NCBI RefSeq assembly: GCF_001184025.1
Contig: NZ_BBYG01000011.1
Span: forward strand, 393,574 to 457,573
Length of the DNA stretch: 64,000 nucleotides
Source: Streptomyces maremycinicus
GTDB lineage: Bacteria > Actinomycetota > Actinomycetes > Streptomycetales > Streptomycetaceae
Direction of reading: 5' to 3'
In this document: positions 63,943-64,000 of the stretch, in pieces
How the letters are laid out: each line of letters begins with the position of its first letter
Numbering within the stretch: the stretch's first letter is position 1
Notes under the pieces: generated by a model
Databases searched by the model: none
The model's input: only the letters and a program-made list of their open reading frames with translations
What the model was told of the DNA's origin: nothing
Position numbers and translations under genes: made by a program

Positions 63943-64000
63943 TTGATCGCTCCCTTCGCGAGGTCGCCGATCATCTGGCGGGCGCCGATCGCGAACACGA
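63939..64000 (-). CDS. Carbohydrate ABC transporter permease, C-terminal end (cut by window edge)
   Basis: Only the last 19 residues are present: VFAIGARQMIGDLAKGAIK and stop. The sequence and its position directly before a GH2 gene fit the end of a MalG-type inner-membrane permease, whose C-termini commonly finish in a Lys-containing GAVK-like tail. Its TGA overlaps the GTG of the beta-galactosidase gene. The rest of the transporter should lie beyond the window. Confidence 0.65.
   Translation of the reverse strand, partial: VFAIGARQMIGDLAKGAIK

Overview
The window is a 64-kb piece of a high-GC actinobacterial chromosome, almost certainly Streptomyces. Nearly every codon ends in G or C, GTG starts and 1-8 nt start/stop overlaps are common, and Tat and lipoprotein signals, GH16 glucanases with carbohydrate-binding modules, UPF0104 proteins and F420-type PPOX proteins all fit. 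Gene order in two stretches (dehydrogenase/PTPS-like/glycosyltransferase/methyltransferase/UPF0104/GTP cyclohydrolase II, and tkt-tal-zwf-opcA-pgi-gnd) matches, as far as I can recall, the S. coelicolor SCO6650-6655 and SCO6658-6663 regions. No rRNA, tRNA, CRISPR array, insertion sequence or phage gene was recognised.

Layout. 1-6 kb: end of a GH1 beta-glucosidase, a secreted GH16 glucanase with two F5/8C domains, a membrane serine/threonine kinase and a small unknown protein. 6.3-14.9 kb: an SCO5389-type protein and a CooC/MinD-like ATPase run leftward. A possible Zur box separates them from a rightward GNAT / solute-binding lipoprotein / fused ABC permease / MFS exporter series, followed by a His/Met-repeat membrane protein and a YcnI-type copper protein. 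15-22.3 kb: a pterin/pyrimidine-type biosynthetic group (CDP-alcohol transferase, dehydrogenase, degenerate 6-pyruvoyltetrahydropterin synthase, glycosyltransferase, methyltransferase, UPF0104 membrane protein, creatininase-family hydrolase, GTP cyclohydrolase II with Met120). 22.4-25.8 kb: FAD oxidoreductase plus two saccharopine-dehydrogenase-like proteins. 25.8-31.4 kb: serine hydrolase, MFS/TetR pair, PPOX protein, 3-hydroxyisobutyrate-dehydrogenase-like protein and its divergent TetR. 31.6-37 kb: quinate/shikimate catabolism (MHS transporter, TetR, shikimate dehydrogenase, QsuB-type dehydroshikimate dehydratase). 37-48.4 kb: beta-helix membrane protein, phosphatase, pentose-phosphate operon and AraC regulator. 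48.5-52.7 kb: second GH16 glucanase, L,D-transpeptidase, a GNAT gene broken by an amber codon, and an IclR regulator. 52.7-57.3 kb: MarR regulator and a divergent SDR/amidohydrolase/acyl-CoA ligase/MaoC operon. 57.4-64 kb: PHP-type metallohydrolase, metallophosphoesterase with LamG domain, GH2 beta-galactosidase and the end of an ABC sugar permease.

How the genes work together. The strongest candidate for an undescribed system is the 15-22.3 kb group. Its GTP cyclohydrolase II carries the Met120 substitution reported for SCO6655, an enzyme that stops at the formamidopyrimidine (FAPy). Next to it is a creatininase-family protein, the family that deformylates FAPy in archaea. The PTPS homologue has lost its catalytic Cys and a zinc His. 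Together they suggest a dedicated GTP-derived route feeding glycosyl- and methyl-transfer and membrane steps; the product is unknown. The second theme is transport and metal handling around a Zur-like site. The third is carbon catabolism under local repressors, several with clear tandem palindromic operators. The pentose-phosphate operon has no recognisable 6-phosphogluconolactonase gene.
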